Assembly (NCBI GenBank): GCA_038199985.1
Contig: JBBPYK010000049.1
Span: 1-33,056 of the forward strand
Direction: 5' to 3'
DNA from: Arthrobacter_J sp038199985
GTDB taxonomy: Bacteria; Actinomycetota; Actinomycetes; Actinomycetales; Micrococcaceae
DNA: 33,056 nt
Part shown: in pieces, positions 16,789 to 24,664 of the stretch
How positions within the stretch are numbered: the stretch's first letter is position 1
How the letters are laid out: each line of letters starts with the position of its first letter
Program-made: the position numbers and the translations under genes
The notes under the pieces: generated by a model
The model's input: only the letters and a program-made list of their open reading frames with translations
What the model was told of the DNA's origin: nothing
Database searches by the model: none

Positions 16789-16838
16789 GGAGGTGAATTT
16801 GACTACCCGAAAACATTATCTGACCAGGAGTTCGTGCT

Positions 16839-17372
16839 GTGAAATTTGCACCCAGGAATCACGTGCAGCGCACCGTAGCCGCAGGAATTGCCGCCACAGC
16901 CCTGCTCGCAGCAACAGGCTGCAGCGCAGTATCACCGCAGGCCACCACTATGGAGTACTCGGCAGGAGATGGAATTGTAGAGGACCTCGGTCCCTTGGAG
17001 CTGCGCAACATTCTGCTGATCTCCCCCAGTGAGGGCAAACCAGGAACCCTGTTGGGCACGGTGTTCAACACGTCGTCGTCCGATGTCCAACTGATCATCG
17101 AAGGCGCTACGGAGTCGGCAACAATCACAGTTCCTGGCAATGGCAAGTTTGTGTTCGAGGACAAAGACACCGAAAATGGCACGCTCGACCAGATCAGCGA
17201 ACGGCCAGGTGCACTCGTTGACCTTCCGTTCACCGTGAACTCAGAGACCAAGGAATTGAAGATTCCGGTCCTCGACGGCACCTTTGAGCGTTATCAGGAA
17301 TTCGTTCCGGGTGGATTCACTCCCGAACCAACAGACACCGCCTCCGCACCTGCCGAGGAAGGCGACCACTAA
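16839..17372 (+). CDS. LpqE-like lipoprotein
   Basis: A 177-residue exported lipoprotein. A signal peptide ends in LAATGC, giving lipidation at Cys28. The mature part (residues about 40-155) is rich in beta-strand-forming residues, with LELRNILLISPSEGKPGTLLGTVFNTSS and ITVPGNGKF. This resembles the Ig-like fold of LpqE and of copper-chaperone-related lipoproteins. An acidic Pro/Thr-rich tail follows. The start is GTG 16839 with CAGGAG eight bases upstream. It diverges from carD exactly as lpqE does in mycobacteria, which supports the name. No copper ligands are obvious and its function is not known. Confidence 0.8.
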   Translation: MKFAPRNHVQRTVAAGIAATALLAATGCSAVSPQATTMEYSAGDGIVEDLGPLELRNILLISPSEGKPGTLLGTVFNTSSSDVQLIIEGATESATITVPGNGKFVFEDKDTENGTLDQISERPGALVDLPFTVNSETKELKIPVLDGTFERYQEFVPGGFTPEPTDTASAPAEEGDH

Positions 17373-17381
17373 GAGCCTAGA

Positions 17382-17421
17382 CAGCGAAGGCCAGTAACCA
17401 CATGGTTGCTGGCCTTCGCTG
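17382..17421. terminator. Bidirectional terminator between the LpqE-like gene and regX3
   Basis: CAGCGAAGGCCAG and CTGGCCTTCGCTG enclose a further AACC/GGTT stem. One T-G wobble and a 4-nt loop make this an almost perfect 40-nt hairpin. The two genes converge on it. The wobble pairs only in plus-strand RNA, so it should work slightly better for the lipoprotein gene. There is no T-run. Confidence 0.8.
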
Positions 17422-17453
17422 CGTTCAGCCCCACTCACAGGCTCGGGTTCCAT

Positions 17454-18134
17454 TCACGGTTCGAACTTGTATCCCAACCCGCGCACCGTCACCACATGCC
17501 GTGGCACCGCCGAATCCAGCTCAATCTTGCTTCGTAACCGCTTGATATGGACATCGAGGGTCTTTGTATCCCCCACATAGTCAGAACCCCAGACCCTGTC
17601 GATCAGCTGACCACGGGTCATGACGCGACCTGAATTCCGGAGCAGCATCTCCAACAGCTCGAACTCCTTCAAGGGAAACTGAGCACGCTCGCCCCGCACA
17701 CTCACCACATGGCGGTCGACATCAAGCCGAACAGGCCCCGCCTGGACCGTAGCTGACACGAGCTCATCCGGTTCTGCCTGCCGTCGGAGCACTGCGCGTA
17801 CCCGCGCCACCAGCTCCCGTGACGAATATGGCTTTGTCACGTAGTCATCGGCCCCCAGTTCCAAACCCACCACCTTGTCAATCTCAGCGTCTCGAGCGGT
17901 CAGCATGATCACTGGAACCGCTGAACGCTGCCGCAACTGCCGGCAAACCTCTGTTCCCGACTGTCCCGGGAGCTGCAGATCAAGCAGAACAAGGTCTGCC
18001 CCAGCCCTATCGAACTCAGTGATAGCGTCCAATCCGTTGTCAACAACGCACGCATCGAACCCCTCTTTCTCCAAGAGATACGAGAGAGGATCGCTGAAGG
18101 ACTCCTCGTCCTCCACAATCAGAATTCTGGTCAA
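17454..18134 (-). CDS. regX3: Phosphate-response regulator RegX3 (OmpR/PhoB family)
   Basis: A 226-residue response regulator. The receiver domain (1-120) carries Glu8/Asp9 and the phospho-acceptor Asp52 in LLDLQLPG, with MLTARD and TKPY switch residues. A C-terminal winged helix (about 130-226) includes the KEFELLEMLLRNSGRV and DVHIKRLRSKIE blocks. The start is TTG 18134, immediately after the senX3 TAG, with AAGGAG six bases before the stop codon. This ribosome binding site decides the start. It is expected to bind PHO boxes such as the one between senX3 and phoU. Whether the regulator is called RegX3 or PhoP rests on the SenX3 partner and neighbouring phoU. Confidence 0.92.
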   Translation of the reverse strand: MTRILIVEDEESFSDPLSYLLEKEGFDACVVDNGLDAITEFDRAGADLVLLDLQLPGQSGTEVCRQLRQRSAVPVIMLTARDAEIDKVVGLELGADDYVTKPYSSRELVARVRAVLRRQAEPDELVSATVQAGPVRLDVDRHVVSVRGERAQFPLKEFELLEMLLRNSGRVMTRGQLIDRVWGSDYVGDTKTLDVHIKRLRSKIELDSAVPRHVVTVRGLGYKFEP

Positions 18135-19358
18135 CTACTGCTCCTTGTATGCGGTATTAGCTTGGGTTTGTTGAACGACACCTTCAGTGACCGTCGTCGT
18201 CAATACTTTCCCGGCGTCGTCGGGCATTGGTTCTGCGTCCTCAAGTTCGGGAAGCCGAACCGTAAAAGTTGAACCCTGCCCCGGCTGCGACCAAACGGTC
18301 ACCTCACCGCCATGGTTGGATACAACATGCCGGACAATGCTTAGACCTAGTCCCGTACCGCCCGTTTGACGCGAACGCGCCGAGTCCAGTCGGTAGAACC
18401 GTTCGAACACGCGATCCTGCTCCTCGGGACTGATTCCCGGCCCCTGGTCCGTCACGGATACGCAGGCGAAACCGTCCCGGCTACGTACGCCTACACCAAC
18501 GCGGGAGCCCTCGGGCGAGTACCGGATGGCATTGTCAATAAGGTTTCGGAACGCTGTGGTCAGTAATTCAGGATCCCCATGGACGCGGTTGGCCACGGAG
18601 CCACCCACCCTGACCTGAATGTTCTTGGACTCAGCGGGAAGCTTGTTACGGTCCACGGCTTCAGAGACCACCGCATTAATATCCACAGGTTGGCCCTCCT
18701 GGACAACGTTGGTGGACGTCAGGCGGGAAAGTTCAATAATGTCTTGGACCAGAACTGCCAGCCGACCCGCTTCCTTATGCATTCTGGCCGCGAAGCGTCG
18801 CACTGCACGGTCGTCCTCAGCCGCATCTTCGAGCGCCTCCGCCAGTAGTGAAATAGCCCCCACCGGCGTCTTCAGCTCATGAGAGACGTTCGCCACGAAG
18901 TCGTTGCGCATCTCCTCCGTACGGACCATCTCCGTACGATCATCGGCCAGAACCAGGACGTAGTCCGCCCCCAGAGAAGCGACGCGCACCTCGACCACCA
19001 GATAACCTCCGCCCAACGGGCCCCGCGGAAGCTCCAAAAGCCGCTCCTCGATCACTCCGTCCCGACGGACGCGGCCCGTGAGTTCAAGCAATTCCGGATG
19101 AACCAGGGAATGACCACGGACCAAGCCGTAGGCGAATGCAGAAGGGCTAGCACGCAAAACGCCATCGATGGCGTCCACGATCACATACGCCCGGCCGATA
19201 ACGGACAAAACCTCCGCCGAACCATCCGGAAGCGCAAACTCATCTGGAACCACCAGCTCCCGGCGCTGGCGTTCGCTAGCCCTGAACGCAAGCATGCCGA
19301 AGACGCCAACGGCCAACCCAAGCAGCCCAGCAACGAGTCCAACAGTCAGGGGGTTCAC
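18135..19358 (-). CDS. senX3: Sensor histidine kinase SenX3
   Basis: A 407-residue kinase with one N-terminal membrane segment (about residues 3-25), a PAS-like region (about 45-140), and a dimerisation/phosphorylation box with His160 in FVANVSHELKTP. The ATPase domain contains NLIDNAIRYSPEG, DQGPGI and GGTGLGLSIV. It phosphorylates RegX3 when phosphate is scarce, probably under control of PhoU. The start is GTG 19358, with TAAGCT six bases upstream, compatible with a leaderless message. GAAGG is present but too close to the start for a usual ribosome binding site. regX3 follows with no gap. Confidence 0.92.
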   Translation of the reverse strand: MNPLTVGLVAGLLGLAVGVFGMLAFRASERQRRELVVPDEFALPDGSAEVLSVIGRAYVIVDAIDGVLRASPSAFAYGLVRGHSLVHPELLELTGRVRRDGVIEERLLELPRGPLGGGYLVVEVRVASLGADYVLVLADDRTEMVRTEEMRNDFVANVSHELKTPVGAISLLAEALEDAAEDDRAVRRFAARMHKEAGRLAVLVQDIIELSRLTSTNVVQEGQPVDINAVVSEAVDRNKLPAESKNIQVRVGGSVANRVHGDPELLTTAFRNLIDNAIRYSPEGSRVGVGVRSRDGFACVSVTDQGPGISPEEQDRVFERFYRLDSARSRQTGGTGLGLSIVRHVVSNHGGEVTVWSQPGQGSTFTVRLPELEDAEPMPDDAGKVLTTTVTEGVVQQTQANTAYKEQ

Positions 19359-19364
19359 GCCTTC

Positions 19365-19370
19365 AGCTTA
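19365..19370 (-). promoter_or_regulatory. -10 element of senX3, possible leaderless promoter
   Basis: The minus strand reads TAAGCT, then six bases, then the GTG of senX3. No convincing -35 is present, which would suit activator dependence on the nearby PHO box. Confidence 0.45.
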
Positions 19371-19418
19371 TGCGCCCCAGACAACACCCGACGTCGATCC
19401 AGTGGCAATCAACCCATG

Positions 19419-19462
19419 GTTCAACTAACGTTCACCTAAAGTGGCACACCGGTTCACCCGTA
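19419..19462. promoter_or_regulatory. PHO box: four 11-bp direct-repeat units
   Basis: Units begin at 19419, 19430, 19441 and 19452. The first, second and fourth start with GTTCA (GTTCAACTAAC, GTTCACCTAAA, GTTCACCCGTA). The third (GTGGCACACCG) is a weaker match. The 11-bp periodicity and GTTCACC core match the known PHO box bound by PhoP/RegX3 regulators in Streptomyces and related actinobacteria. Its position between senX3 and phoU predicts autoregulation and phosphate control of phoU. Confidence 0.8.
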
Positions 19463-19525
19463 GCTGGAAAGATTGCCAACTGTACTGCGCAGTCGCGCGG
19501 AGATCCACGAACGAAAGGACGCCCA

Positions 19526-20185
19526 GTGCGTAAGGTGTTTCAGGCGGAGCTACATCAGATCGGCGAAGAGCTGATTGAAATTTCCAGGCTGGTCACCGAA
19601 GCCATGCGCAAAGCAGCCGAAGCGTTCGAAAACGCGGACATCGAATTGGCGGAAGAAGTCATAGCCGCCGATGCGCGTATTGATTTCATGCAGAACGATC
19701 TCGACGAACGTGCGATCGACGTTCTGGCACTCCAGGGACCAGTGGCTCGTGATCTTCGAATGATCGTAGGCGCGCTGCGGATGAGTGCGTCGCTGGAACG
19801 CATGGGCGATCTGGCCCGTCATATTGCGCAGCTAGCACGCCTACGGTATCCAGAGCAGGTAATTCCCGCCTCTATCGCCGGGACGTTCAAGGAGCTCGCA
19901 GAACTCGACATCGCGATCTCAGCCAAAGTCAGCGACCTTCTGGAGACCCGCAACCTCGAACTGACCAACGACATTGCCGCCCATAACGCACGCATCAATG
20001 AACTTCACGCCGGAGTATTCAAGGCCATCGCCGCCAGCGACTGGGATGCTTCCGCGCCGACCACCGTGGACGTCACTCTTGCGAGCCGTTATTTTGAACG
20101 TTTTGCTGACCACGGAGTCTCGGTTGCTCGCAAGGTGGCCTATCTAGTTACTGGCGAGTGGCAGCCCACCGGCATGATGGAATAG
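19526..20185 (+). CDS. phoU: Phosphate signalling protein PhoU
   Basis: A 219-residue helical cytoplasmic protein built from two three-helix repeats. Metal-binding-like motifs are DARIDFMQNDLDERAI and the second-repeat equivalent. RDLRMIVGALRMSASLERMGDLARHIA and ERFADHGVSVARKVAYLVTGEW are characteristic. PhoU links the Pst phosphate transporter to the sensor kinase and keeps signalling off when phosphate is plentiful. The start is GTG 19526, with AAAGGAC as ribosome binding site. The frame is open further upstream to 19370, but that part overlaps the PHO box and looks non-coding. No pst genes are in the window. A strong terminator follows. Confidence 0.93.
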   Translation: MRKVFQAELHQIGEELIEISRLVTEAMRKAAEAFENADIELAEEVIAADARIDFMQNDLDERAIDVLALQGPVARDLRMIVGALRMSASLERMGDLARHIAQLARLRYPEQVIPASIAGTFKELAELDIAISAKVSDLLETRNLELTNDIAAHNARINELHAGVFKAIAASDWDASAPTTVDVTLASRYFERFADHGVSVARKVAYLVTGEWQPTGMME

Positions 20186-20197
20186 CACTCCGATTTT

Positions 20198-20227
20198 ATA
20201 GGGGCGGCCTCTTGGGGCCGCCCCTAT
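20198..20227 (+). terminator. Rho-independent terminator after phoU
   Basis: ATAGGGGCGGCC and GGCCGCCCCTAT form a perfect 12-bp GC-rich stem with a 6-nt loop (TCTTGG). It is followed by TTC and preceded by TTTT, so it may act in both directions. Confidence 0.85.
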
Positions 20228-20284
20228 TTCGTGCGCTGTAAGAGGTTACGTTGAGCAGGTCTGGACAAATCCAGGTTTGCGGTA

Positions 20285-20296
20285 CAAACTAGTTTG
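20285..20296. promoter_or_regulatory. Palindromic operator candidate before the ABC transporter cassette
   Basis: CAAACTAGTTTG is a perfect 12-bp palindrome. It lies inside the 17-nt spacer of a possible promoter, TTTGCG (20278-20283) and TAGCCT (20298-20303... approximately), ahead of the four-gene cassette. The cassette encodes its own winged-helix regulator, which is the natural candidate ligand. Confidence 0.45.
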
Positions 20297-20324
20297 CATA
20301 GCCTCATTCTAGATGGGAAACACC

Positions 20325-20945
20325 ATGAGTTCCGATAACTTCAATCCACGGCAGGCGCTTCAGGTCGCGACCGATTCAGAGGCTCAGGCAAGCAAAACGC
20401 TGCACCCCCGGGTGGCACTGCTCTACGTCGCCTGGGGCACAGCATGGCTGATTGGCTACGGAGTACTGCACGGTTCCTCCCACGGCTGGCTACCGCTCGA
20501 GTACTCCACGGCACTCGTCATCTTTGGCGCCGCCATCATCCTCGGCGTCGCTAGCTCTATCTGGCTCACCGTGACCGTGTCCATCGGAATCCGGGGTGAC
20601 AGCGCTTTTCAGGGTGCGGTGTACGGGTGGTCCTGGATGCTGTCCTTCGCAGTAGTCTTCTTCATCGCCAGCCGAATAGGCCAGATAAGCACGGACCCAC
20701 AGTTCACTGGCATGTTGGCCAACTCCCTAGCGGTTCTGGTGGTGGGCATGATGTATATGTTCGGCGGGGCCCTCTGGCGGGAAATTCCCATGCTGGTGCT
20801 CGGCATCTGGTTTCTGCTCGTTGACGTCGTGTCGCTGATTGCGGGACCGGACGGATTCATTACCGTCTTTCTCACACTCGGCGTCGGCGGCTTCTACGCC
20901 GCGGCCGTAGCCACCTACCTCCAGCAGCGTCGGCGGGCATCATGA
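20325..20945 (+). CDS. Six-helix integral membrane protein of unknown function
   Basis: A 206-residue hydrophobic protein with about six membrane segments, the first near residues 31-50 and the last near 182-202, and a short charged N-terminus. ATG 20325 is chosen because GGGAAA lies just upstream. An ATG four codons earlier lacks a ribosome binding site. Its end overlaps the next gene by ATGA. It heads a four-gene cassette with a winged-helix regulator and an ABC-2 exporter, so it may be an accessory membrane component or the sensor for the regulator. I do not recognise a characterised family. Confidence 0.8.
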   Translation: MSSDNFNPRQALQVATDSEAQASKTLHPRVALLYVAWGTAWLIGYGVLHGSSHGWLPLEYSTALVIFGAAIILGVASSIWLTVTVSIGIRGDSAFQGAVYGWSWMLSFAVVFFIASRIGQISTDPQFTGMLANSLAVLVVGMMYMFGGALWREIPMLVLGIWFLLVDVVSLIAGPDGFITVFLTLGVGGFYAAAVATYLQQRRRAS

Positions 20946-21250
20946 ATGGTCTTGACCCCGTCATCCACGCAGAAGCCCGGCTTCGCGTCATCACAACCTT
21001 GAACACGCTCGGCGAAGGCAACAGCATCGCCTTCCCCCGACTACGCAAAATGCTGGCCATGACCGCAGGGAATCTCTCGACTCACCTCCGCAAACTGGAA
21101 GACGCCGACTACGTTACCCAGAACAAGACCATTGAGGGGCGGACACCGGCAACGTACGTCTCCATCACCACCGCAGGCCGAGCCGCGTTCCTCAGCTACC
21201 GTAAACAACTGCTGACGCTCCTGGACAGTGAAGAGAAAGCACAGCCATGA
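20942..21250 (+). CDS. Winged-helix transcriptional regulator (HTH_34/MarR-ArsR-like)
   Basis: A 102-residue single-domain DNA-binding protein. The helix-turn-helix region (residues about 30-65, with SIAFPRLRKMLAMTAGNLSTHLRKLEDADYV) is followed by a wing (EGRTPATYVSITTAGRAAF). No metal-binding cysteines are seen, so it is not a typical ArsR metal sensor. ATG 20942 overlaps the preceding stop by ATGA and its stop overlaps the ABC ATPase start the same way. It probably controls its own cassette, perhaps through the palindrome at 20285-20296. Confidence 0.87.
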   Translation: MNGLDPVIHAEARLRVITTLNTLGEGNSIAFPRLRKMLAMTAGNLSTHLRKLEDADYVTQNKTIEGRTPATYVSITTAGRAAFLSYRKQLLTLLDSEEKAQP

Positions 21251-22197
21251 CCCAGACACAGACCACAACGGTTCCCAGCCATCCGACCGAGGAAGCACTC
21301 GCGACTTTTGCCGATGTCACCAAGACCTTCGGTCACCACACCGCCCTCGACTCGGTGACCCTCGACGTCCACGCCGGCAGCGCCGTCGGCCTCCTAGGAC
21401 CAAACGGGGCGGGCAAATCGACACTCATCAGCCTCCTGACCGGTCTTCGAAAACCAGACAGTGGCGTCGTGAGCCTCTTCGGTGGTGACCCGCGTCAACC
21501 GGCCACCCGGCGAGCCCTCGGGGTCACACCACAGGCGACGGCGGTACCGCCAACACTAAAGGTGCAGGAGGCTGTCGCTCTGGTAGCGTCACACTTCACC
21601 GAGCCGATTCCGCCCGAAGAGCTACTGGACCGATTCGGGCTGACGTCTATGGCCCGCAAACAATGCGGTGCGCTCTCCGGCGGTCAGCAACGACGGTTAC
21701 TCGTAGCCATCGCGCTGGTCGGCCGGCCAAGGATGCTGGTACTCGATGAGCCAACAACCGGGCTCGACGTGGAAGCCAGGGAGGCCCTGTGGGAACAGCT
21801 GCGCATTTACCGGCGCGACGGCGGGACTCTGCTGATCACCAGCCACTACCTCGCCGAAATCGAGGCTCTCGCCAACAGGATTGTGGTCATTGACCATGGA
21901 ACCATCACCGCCGACGGAACACCCGCACAAATCCGCAGCCACATTCAGGTACGGCGCGTCGGCCTTCGCGCAGAGCCGGAGGCTCTTGCCCAGCTCTCCA
22001 ACGTCCTCCAAACAGACACGGACGACGACGGCGTGACCACGTTGACCACTCGCGACGCCGACGCCCTGGTCCGCGAACTTGTCCAGCTCGGCATCGCCTT
22101 CAGTGATCTGGAGGTTCACCGCGCGAGCCTCGAGGAAGCATTCCTCGCCCTGACCGAAAGCCACACTGGACTCGACACTTCTGGGGAGTCACGATGA
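21247..22197 (+). CDS. ABC transporter ATP-binding protein, ABC-2 exporter type
   Basis: A 316-residue ATPase. It has Walker A GPNGAGKST (51-59), signature LSGGQ (143-147), Walker B LVLDE (164-168) and the switch His200 in ITSHYLAE. A C-terminal extension of about 90 residues (from IRSHIQVRRVG) resembles the DUF4162-type tail of drug-exporter ATPases. It powers the permease encoded next. Starts and stops overlap by ATGA on both sides. Substrate is not evident; antibiotics or lipids are typical for this subfamily. Confidence 0.9.
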   Translation: MTQTQTTTVPSHPTEEALATFADVTKTFGHHTALDSVTLDVHAGSAVGLLGPNGAGKSTLISLLTGLRKPDSGVVSLFGGDPRQPATRRALGVTPQATAVPPTLKVQEAVALVASHFTEPIPPEELLDRFGLTSMARKQCGALSGGQQRRLLVAIALVGRPRMLVLDEPTTGLDVEAREALWEQLRIYRRDGGTLLITSHYLAEIEALANRIVVIDHGTITADGTPAQIRSHIQVRRVGLRAEPEALAQLSNVLQTDTDDDGVTTLTTRDADALVRELVQLGIAFSDLEVHRASLEEAFLALTESHTGLDTSGESR

Positions 22198-23012
22198 CCA
22201 TCCTTCAGACCGATCCCCCACGCTCGGCTGGCCTGCCGCCGTCGTTATTCGCGCTGACGAAAGCACACACCACAGCGCAGATCCGTGAACAACTGCGGAT
22301 CCCCATTGCCGTGATCTCCAGTGCGATTTTCCCGACCATGACATTCCTGTTCTTCATCCTGCCGCAGAAATCCATTACCGACGATCCGTTCGCCGTCTTG
22401 ATGGCCCTAGCCCAACTGGCCATGTTCGGTGTGCTCAGTGCGTTTCTCTTTGGTTACGGAATAGGTGTTGCCGAAGACCGGGCAAACCCCTGGACCACGT
22501 ACCTTCGGACGCTGCCGGTAGGGGCCCTGCCACCAACGGTCGCGCGAGCGGTGACAGCGATGCTGTTCTCTTTCATCGCGCTGCTGCCACTGTTCCTCAT
22601 CGGCGCTCTACTCACGCGTGCTTTCGAACCCTTCACCGATGGATCGCTCCCCTGGTGGCGCATCCCGGCCACCATCGTTGTGCTCCTGCTGGCGGGGCTG
22701 CCGTTCCTCTTCCTAGGTCTCATGATCGGATACCTGTGCACATCGAAGGTGGCAATCGCCGTCGTGCAGGTGGTGTTCTTCCCGCTAGCCTTCGTGGGAG
22801 GCATGCTGCTGCCACCCATGATGTTTCCGGGATGGCTCAACGTCATCTCCCTGGTGACGCCGACCCGAGCTGCCCGCGACCTCTCCGTGGAAGTCCTCAG
22901 CGGTTCCGGCATGCACGGCTCGACGCTTCCAGTACTGCTCGCGTGGACCCTCATATTTGGGGCGCTTGCGCTGTGGGCCAACAAGCGTGACCAAGGACGC
23001 CGCTTCCGCTGA
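22194..23012 (+). CDS. ABC-2 type transporter permease
   Basis: A 272-residue membrane protein with about six helices, the first near residues 40-60 and the last near 248-265. A GMLLPPMMFPGWLNVISLVTPTRAARDL segment corresponds to the ABC-2 signature region before the last helix. It should pair with the ATPase just upstream, whose stop it overlaps by ATGA. It ends the cassette, 25 bp from the convergent gpmA gene, with no terminator visible between. Confidence 0.88.
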   Translation: MTILQTDPPRSAGLPPSLFALTKAHTTAQIREQLRIPIAVISSAIFPTMTFLFFILPQKSITDDPFAVLMALAQLAMFGVLSAFLFGYGIGVAEDRANPWTTYLRTLPVGALPPTVARAVTAMLFSFIALLPLFLIGALLTRAFEPFTDGSLPWWRIPATIVVLLLAGLPFLFLGLMIGYLCTSKVAIAVVQVVFFPLAFVGGMLLPPMMFPGWLNVISLVTPTRAARDLSVEVLSGSGMHGSTLPVLLAWTLIFGALALWANKRDQGRRFR

Positions 23013-23037
23013 CGCAGGTCTTTTGAGTGGCCGGGTG

Positions 23038-23784
23038 CTAGTGCTTGCCCTGATTCTTGACCGCTTCGGCCGCCGCCTTCGCCGCCTCGGCATCGAGGTA
23101 GCGGCCACCCTTGGCAACCGGCTGGAGATCCTCATCGAGCTCATAAACCAGCGGGATGCCCGTGGGAATGTTCAGCCCGGCGATCTCTTCATCGCTGATG
23201 CCGTCCAAGTGCTTGACGAGAGCACGCAACGAATTGCCGTGCGCGACGATCAGGACGCGACGGCCGGACCGGATATCCGGCGCAATATCTGATTGCCAGT
23301 ACGGCAGGAAACGCTCCAACACGTCCTTGAGGCACTCCGTCTTCGGCATGCTCTCACCCAGATCCGCGTAGCGTGGGTCCCCGGCCTGCGAGTACTCGCT
23401 GCTGTCATCAATAGCCGGCGGCGGAGTGTCATACGAACGACGCCACTCCATGAACTGATCCTCGCCGAACTCCTCCAGCGTCTGCGCTTTGTTCTTGCCC
23501 TGCAGCGCGCCATAGTGCCGCTCGTTCAAACGCCAGTCACGCTTCACATCGATCCAATCGCGATCCGCAGCCTCCAGCGCGATATTGGCCGTGTGAATGG
23601 CACGCTTCAGCCGCGATGTGTAGACAACCTCAGGATGCAGATCCTCAGCAACCAACAGCTCACCGCCACGTTTCGCCTCCGCTCGCCCCTTTTCAGTGAG
23701 AGGAACATCCACCCAGCCGGTGAAGAGGTTCTTCTGGTTCCACTCGCTCTGGCCATGACGGAGAAGGATCAGTGTGTAGGTCAT
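23038..23784 (-). CDS. gpmA: 2,3-bisphosphoglycerate-dependent phosphoglycerate mutase
   Basis: A 248-residue glycolytic enzyme that interconverts 3- and 2-phosphoglycerate. The phosphohistidine is His10 in LLRHGQSEWNQ. The second histidine is in VAHGNSLRAL, and FTGWVDVPLTEKG and ERHYGALQG are classic. The frame is open to 24033, but that region is antisense to the methyltransferase gene. ATG 23784 gives the usual length and has TAGGAT seven bases upstream, suggesting a leaderless transcript. An ATG three codons earlier is less likely. In mycobacteria gpm lies beside senX3-regX3. Here phoU and the ABC cassette intervene. Confidence 0.94.
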   Translation of the reverse strand: MTYTLILLRHGQSEWNQKNLFTGWVDVPLTEKGRAEAKRGGELLVAEDLHPEVVYTSRLKRAIHTANIALEAADRDWIDVKRDWRLNERHYGALQGKNKAQTLEEFGEDQFMEWRRSYDTPPPAIDDSSEYSQAGDPRYADLGESMPKTECLKDVLERFLPYWQSDIAPDIRSGRRVLIVAHGNSLRALVKHLDGISDEEIAGLNIPTGIPLVYELDEDLQPVAKGGRYLDAEAAKAAAEAVKNQGKH

Positions 23785-23791
23785 ACCAGCC

Positions 23792-23797
23792 ATCCTA
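23792..23797 (-). promoter_or_regulatory. -10 element of gpmA, probable leaderless promoter
   Basis: The minus strand reads TAGGAT, then seven bases, then ATG 23784. This supports the shorter start of gpmA. Confidence 0.45.
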
Positions 23798-23872
23798 ACG
23801 AAAGCCGACGGCGTCGTCTTCTCTGCTGTTCCGGTACGATTGTCAGGCGACTTTCTCAAGAAAAAGGTGACC

Positions 23873-24658
23873 ATGCCCTCGGGTAAACCAATCGGAACCA
23901 TTACCCGGGGAACCACCCAGCCCAACAGGCTCAGGCGAGTGGACCGGTGGATGACCGGCACCCAGGGCGGACTTTTGAAATCAGCGGCCCATCCGCTCGT
24001 CGTCGACCTCGGATACGGGCGCCTGCCAGCCACCGCCGTCGAGCTCCACGGCAGGCTGCAGAAGATCCGTCAGGACGTGCGCGTTATTGGCGTCGAAATC
24101 GAACCAGGTCGCGTCGCTTCCGCGAAACGCCTTGAACGGCCCGGCCTCGCGTTTCAGCAGGGCGGCTTTGAAATCCCCGTCCCCGGACAGCCGATCCTGG
24201 TGCGCGCGTTCAACGTGTTGCGACAGTACCGAGAGCACGAGTACGCGGCGCACTGGGCTACTGTGCAATCCCGGCTCGCCCCGCGCGGGCTCTTCATCGA
24301 CGGAACATGCGACGAAATCGGCAGGCGATCCACTTGGGTTGCGGTCTCCGGTCAAGGACCAGTTTCGTTGAGCGTCTCAATGCGCTTCGGGTCCTTCACG
24401 CTACCCTCGGACGTGGCCGACCGCCTGCCGAAAGCATTGATTCATCGCAACGTTCCCGGCGAGCGGATCCACGCCTGGCTGCAGTCCATGGACCGGGCCT
24501 GGCTAGCTGCAGCACCGCAGTCGTCTTACGGCAACTGTCAGCGATGGATCGCGATGTGTGTGACTCTTCAGGCTGAAGGATGGCCACTGCTGAATTCACC
24601 GTCGCGATGGCGACTAGGAGAAATTACAATCGCGTGGGACGCAGTAGCTCCGCGCTGA
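23873..24658 (+). CDS. Class I SAM-dependent methyltransferase
   Basis: A 261-residue protein. The SAM-binding motif is VVDLGYGRLP (43-52), followed by VIGVEIEP (ribose-binding acidic residue) and a later GLFIDGTCDE strand. The substrate is unknown. ATG 23873 is chosen because AAAAAGGTGA lies just before it. Upstream in-frame starts have no such site. A TACGAT about 35 bases upstream could be the -10. It diverges from gpmA and converges on the DUF2516 gene, with six bases between stops. Related genes beside gpm are common in Micrococcales, as far as I recall, but uncharacterised. Confidence 0.8.
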   Translation: MPSGKPIGTITRGTTQPNRLRRVDRWMTGTQGGLLKSAAHPLVVDLGYGRLPATAVELHGRLQKIRQDVRVIGVEIEPGRVASAKRLERPGLAFQQGGFEIPVPGQPILVRAFNVLRQYREHEYAAHWATVQSRLAPRGLFIDGTCDEIGRRSTWVAVSGQGPVSLSVSMRFGSFTLPSDVADRLPKALIHRNVPGERIHAWLQSMDRAWLAAAPQSSYGNCQRWIAMCVTLQAEGWPLLNSPSRWRLGEITIAWDAVAPR

Positions 24659-24664
24659 GCCTCA

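Noticed and set aside
19419..19462. CRISPR-like short repeats
   Set aside because: Units are contiguous 11-bp repeats without spacers and match a PHO box. No CRISPR array or cas gene was seen anywhere in the window.
19370..19525. N-terminal extension of phoU
   Set aside because: It overlaps the PHO box and promoter region and has no family similarity. GTG 19526 has a good ribosome binding site and gives the usual length.
23785..24033. N-terminal extension of gpmA
   Set aside because: The extra residues are antisense to the methyltransferase gene. The shorter start gives the normal 248-residue enzyme beginning just before the RHG motif.
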